Shown in pieces: positions 6,883 to 11,704 of a stretch of 11,704 bases of DNA (the first letter of the stretch is position 1; every line of letters starts with the position of its first letter). The notes beneath the pieces are model-generated. The model did no database searches, was not told where the DNA came from, and saw only the letters and a program-made list of their open reading frames with translations. The position numbers were made by a program, and so were the translations under genes. The stretch spans positions 1 to 11,704 of the forward strand of contig CANPVY010000241.1 of NCBI GenBank assembly GCA_947581845.1, in the 5' to 3' direction. This DNA comes from an uncultured bacterium. GTDB lineage: Bacteria > Gemmatimonadota > Gemmatimonadetes > Palauibacterales > KS3-K002.

Positions 6883-7809
6883 ATGGATATAGCGTCCGGG
6901 CGAGGCGTTTCGGTCTTCCTCACGGGCGGAACGGGGTTCGTGGGTCGTTATGTCGCCCGGCACCTGGCCGAGCGTGGGCATCGCCTGCGAGCGTTGGTTC
7001 GCGAGCCGGAAACAGCTGTCGCGCTGCGTGAGCGGGGAGCGGAGCTGGTGCGCGGCGATATTAGTCGGGAGGCAGGGCTGGATGCGGTGATCGCCGGCTG
7101 TGATGTGGTGGTTCATCTGGTTGGCATCATCCGGGAGAGACCACCAGCCGTAACCTTCGAGGGCGTTCACACACGCGGAACCCTGCGTGTGCTGGAAGCA
7201 GCGCGCCGTTCGGGCGTTCAGAAGTTCGTGCACATGAGTGCGCTGGGTGCAAGCCCGCAGGGTACGGCGTATCAGAGGACGAAGTACGAGGCGGAGGAAC
7301 TCGTGCGCCGATCCGACCTCCCCTACGCGATCTTCCGGCCGTCGATCATCGTCGGAGAAGGCGGGGAGTTTGTCGATATGCTCCTGCGCCTGCTTCGCCT
7401 CCTGCCGGTAACGCCGGTGATCGGTGATGGCAGCTATAGACTTCAACCTGTGGATGTGGAAGATGTAGCCGCAGCGTTCGCTCTGGCGGTCGAGCGTGAC
7501 GACCTGGCGGGCGAATGTTACGAGATCGGCGGGCCCCATAAGCTGACCTACAATCGTATCCTCGAGATCGTCTGCGAAGAGTTCAGGCTGCAGCGGCCGA
7601 GGCTTCACGTCCCGGTGAGGCTCATCAGCCCGTTCGTCGAGCTGGCAACGAATTGGCGCTTACCCACGCCGATCAACTCGGAGCAGCTCACCATGTTGCT
7701 CGAAGAGAGCATCGTGCCAGGGGAGAAGAACGTGCTGCGCGAGACTTTCGGGATCGATCCGACCCCGTTTCGCTCGGTGTTACAGCGTTTGGTGGGCGAC
7801 AAGGGCTGA
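6883..7809 (+). CDS. NAD-dependent epimerase/dehydratase-like protein (NDUFA9-like atypical SDR), 308 aa
   Basis: Extended/atypical short-chain dehydrogenase fold that binds a dinucleotide. From ATG 6883 it shows the Rossmann glycine motif LTGGTGFVG (about 13-21), beta-strand DVVVHLVGIIRE, and a YxxxK pair in AYQRTKYEAEE (Tyr130, Lys134). FRPSIIVGEG is typical of the complex-I NDUFA9-like subgroup, whose bacterial members are often annotated as NAD(P)H-binding or ubiquinone-linked proteins of uncertain role. An ATG at 6865 is in frame and would overlap the Nudix gene by 13 bases. The ATG at 6883 is preferred because GGGGGAAGTGAGG lies directly upstream. Coupled to the Nudix gene by a 5-base gap. 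A CDP-alcohol phosphatidyltransferase follows after 109 bases. Reaction unknown. Confidence 0.82.
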   Translation: MDIASGRGVSVFLTGGTGFVGRYVARHLAERGHRLRALVREPETAVALRERGAELVRGDISREAGLDAVIAGCDVVVHLVGIIRERPPAVTFEGVHTRGTLRVLEAARRSGVQKFVHMSALGASPQGTAYQRTKYEAEELVRRSDLPYAIFRPSIIVGEGGEFVDMLLRLLRLLPVTPVIGDGSYRLQPVDVEDVAAAFALAVERDDLAGECYEIGGPHKLTYNRILEIVCEEFRLQRPRLHVPVRLISPFVELATNWRLPTPINSEQLTMLLEESIVPGEKNVLRETFGIDPTPFRSVLQRLVGDKG

Positions 7810-7918
7810 GACTGAGTGTCAGCTCGGGCGCACGGGTAGATGTCGGGCCTCGCGGTTGCAGCGGCGGCGGCCTATAGTGTAAACAAGGAACCGAAACCGA
7901 GAGAATGCCGGATCATCA

Positions 7919-8500
7919 GTGGTTAGCTACGACGTGCCGCCTGTGAAGGGAGCCGAGGCAACGGCGGGGCAGCGCACAGGGCTGGTTAGCGTGCCGAACG
8001 TCGTCTCCGCATTGCGACTGCCCATCGCCGCCGCGTTTTTTGCCGTCGACGGCTTGCTCTGGCGCGGCGTGTTGCTGTTCTTCGGTGCACTCACCGACGC
8101 GCTGGACGGCTGGCTCGCCCGGCGCCTGGGGATGGAGAGCAGGACGGGAGCACTGATCGATCCGCTCTTCGACAAGCTCTTCGTCACGGTCGCGCTGGCG
8201 GCCTTCCTGCGAGGTCCCTATCTGGGTTGGCTGGGATTCGTGATTCTGGTTTCACGAGATCTCTACGTCGGTACGGCCTACCTGGTCGCGAAGCTGTTGA
8301 AGATCGGCATTCCGACTCAGCCACGCCCCGGTGGCAAACTGGTCACGTTCCTGCAGATTGTGACGCTTTTTGTGCTGCTCCTGGCGCCTGATCGGGTCGG
8401 CGTCTTCATGGTCGCTGTAGCGGTGGCCTCGGCGATCGCGATAGTGGACTACACGCTGGTTGGTGTGGCTGGTGTTCGAGGTCGCTCGCGGGCGGCCTAG
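7919..8500 (+). CDS. CDP-alcohol phosphatidyltransferase (PgsA/cardiolipin-synthase type), 193 aa
   Basis: Integral membrane enzyme joining a CDP-activated lipid to an alcohol, most likely in phosphatidylglycerol-phosphate or cardiolipin synthesis. The complete family signature D(X2)DG(X2)AR(X8)G(X3)D(X3)D is at residues 60-85 (DALDGWLAR, then G77, Asp81, Asp85); the aspartates bind the divalent metals. Membrane segments surround it: about 34-58, 86-115, 142-156 and 160-180. The start chosen is GTG 7919 with GGAT about 7 bases upstream; NVVSALRLPIA near residue 27 matches the usual family opening, so little is missing. A TATAGT box (7873-7878) upstream could be a -10 element but lacks a well-placed -35. 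The alcohol acceptor cannot be decided. The cytochrome gene follows after 45 bases. Confidence 0.87.
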   Translation: MVSYDVPPVKGAEATAGQRTGLVSVPNVVSALRLPIAAAFFAVDGLLWRGVLLFFGALTDALDGWLARRLGMESRTGALIDPLFDKLFVTVALAAFLRGPYLGWLGFVILVSRDLYVGTAYLVAKLLKIGIPTQPRPGGKLVTFLQIVTLFVLLLAPDRVGVFMVAVAVASAIAIVDYTLVGVAGVRGRSRAA

Positions 8501-8545
8501 ACTCACGCGTATCGCGACCGTTCTGTCATGCGGAAGGGAGAGAGA

Positions 8546-9331
8546 ATGTACAGGAGATCCGGGGCTGACAGCGCTAAGGAAAGGCCTGGGCCGCTGCGGC
8601 TGGAACGCCCGTTGCGTGCGAGCAGCATCGTCGCGGCGATCGTCCTTGCCACAGCTGTCGCCGCGTGTGATCAAGGTGCCTCCGAGCAGCCGGTCGATGT
8701 GGCCGTGATCGACAGCGTGATGGCTGAGCTGGGTGGGACCCTCACAGCCAACCTCGAGCGCGGGCAGCGCTGGCGAATGATCAGCTCCATCGGTGTGGGC
8801 CTGCCGCCCAACGACTTCCAACCGGAGGAGCTTCCCGAGCCGGGCTCGCGAGGTGCCGGCTTGCTACAGGTCTACTGTGTACAGTGCCATTGGCTGCCAA
8901 CGCCACAGATGCACAGCGCCGCGGAGTGGCCGATCCTGGTACGGCGTAACCTCCTGCGCATGCAGCAGCTCAAGGACCGTTTAGGCGGCCCGCTCACCAC
9001 TGGGTTGGTAGGGGAAGTCGTGTTGGCGGGTTACGAGAGCGCTGAGTTCCCCGCGCCGCAGGATGTGGATACCCTGCTCGACTATCTGCAGAGGTACGCG
9101 CTGCCCGTCGCCCAACCCGGAGAGTTGACGCCGGGCCCGGGTCGGGCTCTCTTCGTCGAGAAGTGCTCGATCTGCCATGAGACACCCTCACCCAGGGCGC
9201 ATACCGTGACCGGGTGGGAGCGTCTGATCGGCGAGATGCAGGCGATCATGGCGGTGAGCGACGTACAGCCCCTGACCAGCGAGGAGCTGGACTCGATCAC
9301 CGCCTATCTGCGCAGTCGCGCAACGCGCTAG
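8546..9331 (+). CDS. diheme c-type cytochrome lipoprotein, 261 aa
   Basis: Predicted membrane-anchored periplasmic electron carrier. An Arg-rich N-terminus and a hydrophobic stretch lead to a lipobox VAAC (Cys41 with the chosen start), so the mature protein should be lipid-anchored. Two heme c sites are visible: CVQCH (111-115) and CSICH (207-211). Each is followed by an H/W-containing motif (QMHSAAEWPILVRR; AHTVTGWERLIGEMQ) in which a downstream Met is a candidate sixth ligand, so the halves look like a duplicated cytochrome domain. The C-terminal half ends LTSEELDSITAYLRSR, typical of cytochrome c. ATG 8546 follows GGAAGGGAGAGAGA; ATG 8528 is in frame but has no such site. Nothing in the window names its redox partner. 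The spy-like gene downstream is separated by 169 bases with a hairpin. Confidence 0.88.
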   Translation: MYRRSGADSAKERPGPLRLERPLRASSIVAAIVLATAVAACDQGASEQPVDVAVIDSVMAELGGTLTANLERGQRWRMISSIGVGLPPNDFQPEELPEPGSRGAGLLQVYCVQCHWLPTPQMHSAAEWPILVRRNLLRMQQLKDRLGGPLTTGLVGEVVLAGYESAEFPAPQDVDTLLDYLQRYALPVAQPGELTPGPGRALFVEKCSICHETPSPRAHTVTGWERLIGEMQAIMAVSDVQPLTSEELDSITAYLRSRATR

Positions 9332-9358
9332 CGGCCTCCCGACGCACCCAGTATCGTC

Positions 9359-9393
9359 GGCGCTCCTCGCTCGTCGCCCGGGCAAGGAGCGCC
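9359..9393 (+). terminator. candidate hairpin between the cytochrome and spy-like genes
   Basis: GGCGCTCCT (9359-9367) pairs perfectly with AGGAGCGCC (9385-9393) around a 17-base loop that itself contains the palindrome GCCCGGGC. It starts 28 bases after the cytochrome stop. No T-run follows, so it is not a textbook intrinsic terminator; it may protect the mRNA 3' end or assist factor-dependent termination. Confidence 0.4.
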
Positions 9394-9433
9394 GTTCGCA
9401 ATGGCACCGTGCCGCCAGTGCCCAGTTAACGTT

Positions 9434-9462
9434 TTGGCCTGGGAAGCTGTCTTTGCTAACGA
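9434..9462 (+). promoter_or_regulatory. possible promoter of the Arg-rich spy-like gene
   Basis: TTGGCC (9434-9439), a 17-base gap, then TAACGA (9457-9462) preceded by TG to give an extended -10 (TGCTAACGA). It lies about 40 bases before the start codon and after the hairpin, where a promoter would be expected. Neither box is a strong consensus match, and there is no CsoR-like dyad here. Confidence 0.3.
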
Positions 9463-9500
9463 GAGAGGGAAGCACCCGCAACCGAAATGGAGGGTGATCG

Positions 9501-10136
9501 ATGAATATTCGTGTTCCGGCATTCGGGTTGTCACTGGCGCTGGGCTTTCTGCTGTCGACCAGCGGCACGGGCCTGGCCCAGGTGGCGCCCCGCAGGCCGA
9601 TGTGGGGACCGCAGGATACGACGCAGGCATGGCCGTGGGCTCCCCGCTGGAGAGGTAGGGGGTTCGGTCCTGGGCTGGGCCTGCGTGCCTTCATGGATCC
9701 TGACCACGTGGGCCCCGCCATGCTGGTGCGGCTCAGGTCGTTTCTGGAGCTGTCTGACGATCAGGTCGAACGTCTAGGGCAGATCCGGGACGACCACTAT
9801 GCCGCCATTCGGACGTTGGGAGACGAGCTCGCTGAGGTACGCCAATCCGTCGTCAAGGCGCGCGCCGAGCGCGACTGGGATGGGCTGGAGGACGCAATTG
9901 ACGAGTTCTCGCGGCTTAGCGCCGAAGGGGCCAAGAGCGGGCTGGAGGTCGAGCGGCAATCGCTGGGTGTGCTGAGCGACGAACAGCGTGAAAAGCTCGA
10001 GGTCTGGCAGGAAGGCGTTGGCCTGTACCGCCGGGACCGCATGGGGCGCTGGCAGGACTTTCGCGGTCGCAGGCCGGGGGGTCGGGGCCGCCGCTGGCGT
10101 CGCTGGCCCGTACCGCCGCCGCCCCCTGAGGACTAA
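9501..10136 (+). CDS. secreted Spy/CpxP-like (heavy-metal-resistance-like) protein, Arg/Trp-rich, 211 aa
   Basis: Predicted periplasmic helical protein of the Spy/CpxP/CnrX-like type, whose members act as envelope chaperones or metal-stress sensors. It has a signal peptide (about 1-26, GTGLAQ), then PMWGPQDTTQ (33-42). An Arg/Gly/Trp-rich linker (about 44-63) is followed by a helical core (about 70-175) with LELSDDQVERLGQIRDDH and a second LSDEQREKLEVW unit resembling the LTxxQ motif. The tail is strongly basic (RRPGGRGRRWRRW) and ends in PPPPPED. It is a clear paralog of the protein at 10788-11489: shared PMWG, PQDTTQ, HVGP, ARxERDWxxLExAIDE, VERxSLxVL and the PPPPP end. Only 5 Met, against 26 in the paralog. 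Start ATG 9501 follows GGAGGGTG at good spacing. Function is inferred from family type. Confidence 0.8.
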   Translation: MNIRVPAFGLSLALGFLLSTSGTGLAQVAPRRPMWGPQDTTQAWPWAPRWRGRGFGPGLGLRAFMDPDHVGPAMLVRLRSFLELSDDQVERLGQIRDDHYAAIRTLGDELAEVRQSVVKARAERDWDGLEDAIDEFSRLSAEGAKSGLEVERQSLGVLSDEQREKLEVWQEGVGLYRRDRMGRWQDFRGRRPGGRGRRWRRWPVPPPPPED

Positions 10137-10191
10137 TCGCAGCGGGCATATCAGACCGCCACCACGCGGGCAGGGAGTGGCGCGCGAGGCG

Positions 10192-10219
10192 TCGAGGGGG
10201 CAGCCGCGAGTCCCCTCGA
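10192..10219 (+). terminator. candidate hairpin downstream of the Arg-rich gene
   Basis: TCGAGGGG (10192-10199) and CCCCTCGA (10212-10219) form a perfect 8-bp stem with a 12-base loop, 56 bases after the stop codon and upstream of the csoR promoter. No T-run follows. The rest of the 239-base gap holds the csoR promoter and operator and nothing else I can identify. Confidence 0.35.
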
Positions 10220-10302
10220 GCCACGCGTCCCCCCCGGCCCGCACTTCTATGTAGGACTCCCAAGTCAGAGGTGTTGTAGGGCAGGGTAATGGCTGTCGGG
10301 TC

Positions 10303-10330
10303 TTGACGGCAGGCACGCCTAGAATATACT
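10303..10330 (+). promoter_or_regulatory. sigma70-type promoter of csoR
   Basis: TTGACG (10303-10308), a 16-base spacer, then TATACT (10325-10330): five of six and four to five of six matches to the consensus boxes, the best promoter in the window. It lies about 45 bases before the csoR start, so the leader is short. The -10 box is inside the dyad described next. Confidence 0.7.
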
Positions 10331-10348
10331 ATACCCCTGTATAGCATA
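10325..10348 (+). promoter_or_regulatory. probable CsoR operator dyad over the -10 box
   Basis: The left arm TATACTATAC and right arm GTATAGCATA are inverted repeats with nine of ten matching positions around the central CCCT; the inner six (CTATAC/GTATAG) are perfect. The TATACCCC core resembles the AT-flanked, G/C-centred sites described for CsoR/RcnR-type repressors. Its position over the -10 and start site is what autorepression needs. Binding is inferred from position and form. Confidence 0.65.
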
Positions 10349-10375
10349 AGGAACGAACCCGAAGAGGCACCTCAC

Positions 10376-10687
10376 ATGACACCTCCCCGCACCGAGATAC
10401 CTCATGCCATGGGCATCGCCGCACCGACCAAGCGCGATCTCCTCAAACGCCTTGCCCGTGTGCGCGGCCAGATCCAGGGCATCCAGCGCATGGTCGAGGA
10501 CGAGCGCTACTGCCCTGACATCCTCCAGCAGTTCGCCGCCGTGCACTCGGCGCTGCGCGGGGCGGAGAAGCTGCTGCTGAGCAATCACCTGGAGCGCTGC
10601 GCGACACACGCCATCCAACAGGGAGGCGAACCTGCGGCGCAGGTCAGGCAGGAGATCGTCGATCTGCTGTATCGTTACTTGCGCTGA
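10376..10687 (+). CDS. csoR: CsoR-family copper-sensing transcriptional repressor, 103 aa
   Basis: Small all-helical repressor (CsoR/RcnR family, DUF156) that leaves DNA when it binds Cu(I). The family core RLARVRGQIQGIQRMVEDERYC is followed by DILQQFAAVHSALRGAEKLLLSNHLERC. The three Cu(I) ligands of M. tuberculosis CsoR (Cys36, His61, Cys65) match Cys46, His71 and Cys75 here. The H-x3-C spacing separates it from RcnR (His at the last position) and FrmR (no second Cys), so Cu(I) is the likely inducer; a persulfide-sensing CstR is less likely because it lacks the His. ATG 10376 has GAAGAGG 8 bases upstream; a second in-frame ATG at 10409 is possible. Its own promoter carries a dyad operator. 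The Met-rich protein gene lies 100 bases downstream on the same strand and is probably cotranscribed. Confidence 0.92.
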   Translation: MTPPRTEIPHAMGIAAPTKRDLLKRLARVRGQIQGIQRMVEDERYCPDILQQFAAVHSALRGAEKLLLSNHLERCATHAIQQGGEPAAQVRQEIVDLLYRYLR

Positions 10688-10787
10688 AGTGAGGCGGCAG
10701 AATGAGCGGCGGATGGGGTTATTCTCGGCCGCGATGGTGTCAACGTAGCGTGACTTGTAGCACGGAACAAGGAAAGAGGGATTGGTG

Positions 10788-11489
10788 ATGCACACTCGCC
10801 TTACGGGACTTGGATTGACGATGGCGCTGGCCATCTTGCCGTCTATCGGCGCGATCGGCTCCATTCACGCCAGCCAGCACGGCCCGATGTGGGGAACGCC
10901 GCAGGACACGACTCAGACACAGCCTATGGCTCCCCAGGGGATGTGGATGGCTCCGCACATGGGGATGCACCGTATGATGATGCCCGGCATGATGATGCCT
11001 GGAATGGGGATGCAGGGCATTGGCATGCGCGGCATGTCTGGCATGTTGGGCTTCGAACACGTGGGCCCGGGCCTTTTGCTCGGTTTGAGGAGTGAGCTGG
11101 GACTTTCGGAGGATCAGGTGAGCCGACTGCAGAAGATCCGCCAGGACCACCATGCACTCATGGAAGCGATGCACAAGAACCTGCAGGAGCTGCGTGAGTC
11201 GATCTTGAGAGCGCGCTTTGAGCGCGACTGGGCCGCGCTGGAGACGGCCATCGACGAAATGGGCCGCATGCAGGCCGGCATAGCCAAGAGTTACCTGAAC
11301 GTCGAGCGCGAGTCGCTGCAGGTCTTGAACGAGTCACAGCGGCAGAAGCTTGAGACATGGAACGAGGGCGCGCGCCTGTTCCGGCATCACTACTTGCAGG
11401 GGACGCCATACATGCACGGTCCCGGGATGGGGGCAGGCGCTATGTACCGACATCGCCAGGCCCTACCCCCGCCTCCGCCGCACAACTAG
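10788..11489 (+). CDS. secreted Met/His-rich Spy/CpxP-like protein, putative copper binder, 233 aa
   Basis: Paralog of the protein at 9501-10136, predicted periplasmic. It has a signal peptide (about 1-29), then PMWGTPQDTTQ (33-43). A Met-rich stretch at 47-86 follows, with 16 Met in 40 residues plus His58 region ligands (PHMGMHRMMM, MMMPG repeats). The helical core (about 90-195, with LGLSEDQVSRLQKIRQDHH and LNESQRQKLETW) leads to a His/Met tail (FRHHY, YMHGPGMG, YRHRQ) ending PPPPPHN. By my count there are 26 Met, 14 His and no Cys in 233 residues. Met clusters bind Cu(I) or Ag(I) in known proteins such as CopA-type and CusF/PcoC-like domains, so copper buffering in the periplasm is a reasonable inference. 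ATG 10788 follows AAGGAAAGAGGG; an upstream TTG (10782) is less likely. Probably under CsoR control through readthrough from csoR. The stop TAG adjoins the insertion-sequence end. Confidence 0.8.
   Translation: MHTRLTGLGLTMALAILPSIGAIGSIHASQHGPMWGTPQDTTQTQPMAPQGMWMAPHMGMHRMMMPGMMMPGMGMQGIGMRGMSGMLGFEHVGPGLLLGLRSELGLSEDQVSRLQKIRQDHHALMEAMHKNLQELRESILRARFERDWAALETAIDEMGRMQAGIAKSYLNVERESLQVLNESQRQKLETWNEGARLFRHHYLQGTPYMHGPGMGAGAMYRHRQALPPPPPHN
10974..11018 (+). repeat. 15-base tandem repeat encoding MMMPG units
   Basis: ATGATGATGCCCGGC (10974-10988) is followed by ATGATGATGCCTGGA (10989-11003) and a decayed third copy ATGGGGATGCAGGGC (11004-11018). The repeat lies in frame inside the Met-rich segment, so copy-number change would alter the number of Met clusters without a frameshift. 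Confidence 0.75.
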
Positions 11490-11704
11490 CAGGTCGCTGA
11501 AAAAGCCTAGTTTGCGAGCAGATCTTTCTGGTTCCAAGCTGTGAATTACTGCGCTTTCGCTAATCGGGTGGGGCGCTGGTCGCTTTTCGGAAGCGAGCCG
11601 CCGCACCGTGGCCTAGGCCGCTGCGGCAAGGACCGCCAGTCGGCCCAGCCTCAGCAGGTTGTACGCAGCGAGAACTACCAACGCTTGCTGAGCGATCTTC
11701 CAGC
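11490..11704 (-). mobile_element. end of an insertion sequence (IS5/IS1182-like), truncated by window edge
   Basis: The tract begins CAGGTCGCTGAAAAAGCC, which has the look of the terminal sequence of many transposase-encoding elements (tagcaggctgctgaaaa-type ends). It is followed inward by a transposase C-terminus on the minus strand (11613-11702). CTAG (11486-11489) sits directly outside it and could be a 4-base target duplication of YTAR type. The other end, and so the matching terminal repeat, is beyond the window. A small hairpin CGCTT/AAGCG lies at 11581-11595. Element family is a guess. Confidence 0.6.
11613..11704 (-). CDS. transposase, C-terminal 29 codons (runs off right edge)
   Basis: Read on the minus strand, the only open frame entering from the right edge gives WKIAQQALVVLAAYNLLRLG, then RLAVLAAAA, and stops at TAG (11613-11615). 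The AAYNLLRL pattern is typical of the C-terminal helix of IS5/IS1182-type DDE transposases, where a conserved AYNL precedes the end of the protein. Too short for motif-level proof: the catalytic DDE residues lie outside the window. It points away from the Met-rich gene's strand, so the two converge. Confidence 0.6.
   Translation of the reverse strand, partial: WKIAQQALVVLAAYNLLRLGRLAVLAAAA

Noticed and set aside
6787..7608. 273-aa minus-strand open frame opposite the Nudix and SDR genes
   Set aside because: It is antisense to two well-supported genes and has no recognisable domain; long antisense frames are common at high GC.
7905..7946. Short ATG frame MPDHQWLATTCRL upstream of and overlapping the CDP-alcohol phosphatidyltransferase start, as a leader peptide
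   Set aside because: Only 13 codons, no attenuator-like hairpins and no biased codon run; probably chance.
10319..10864. 181-aa minus-strand frame opposite csoR
   Set aside because: It runs antisense through csoR, its promoter and the next gene's start, with no protein-like features.
1..11704. CRISPR array, rRNA, tRNA or phage genes
   Set aside because: I looked for regularly spaced direct repeats, cloverleaf signatures and phage structural or integrase motifs and saw none.

Overview
The window is high-GC bacterial chromosome with closely packed genes on both strands. It mixes housekeeping genes (gyrA, rho, a phosphoribosyltransferase, a Nudix hydrolase, a phospholipid synthase) with a small envelope and metal-response block. 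No gene fixes the taxon. Secreted proteins carrying a QDTTQ-type motif just after the signal peptide, the high GC and the gene mix would fit Gemmatimonadota or a similar little-cultured phylum, but this is a tentative inference.

Layout, left to right. 1-1290 (minus): 5' part of gyrA, running off the left edge. 1475-2008 (plus): purine-type phosphoribosyltransferase, divergent from gyrA and convergent with rho. 2028-3290 (minus): complete rho, with a 206-base upstream region shared with the divergent next gene. 3497-4666 (plus): multipass M50 site-2-type metalloprotease, then 4789-5175 (plus): a 128-aa protein I do not recognise. Its stop codon is interlocked with that of an orphan MCE/MlaD-like protein at 5172-6134 (minus). 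From 6401 a plus-strand run follows: Nudix hydrolase, complex-I-NDUFA9-like SDR protein (5-base gap), CDP-alcohol phosphatidyltransferase and a diheme lipoprotein cytochrome c.

The most interesting part is 9501-11489. Two paralogous secreted Spy/CpxP-like (heavy-metal-resistance-like) proteins flank a csoR-type Cu(I)-sensing repressor. The repressor gene has a good sigma70-type promoter, and a near-perfect 10-base dyad covers its -10 box, as expected for autoregulation. The second paralog, just downstream of csoR, has gained a Met/His-rich stretch (16 Met in 40 residues) built partly from 15-base tandem repeats. The first has an Arg/Trp/Gly-rich stretch at the same place. A plausible reading is a periplasmic copper-buffering module induced when Cu(I) releases CsoR. 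No copper ATPase, CopZ or multicopper oxidase is visible in the window.

The window ends in the tip of an insertion sequence: the C-terminal 29 codons of a minus-strand transposase and a terminal sequence that begins directly after the stop codon of the Met-rich gene.
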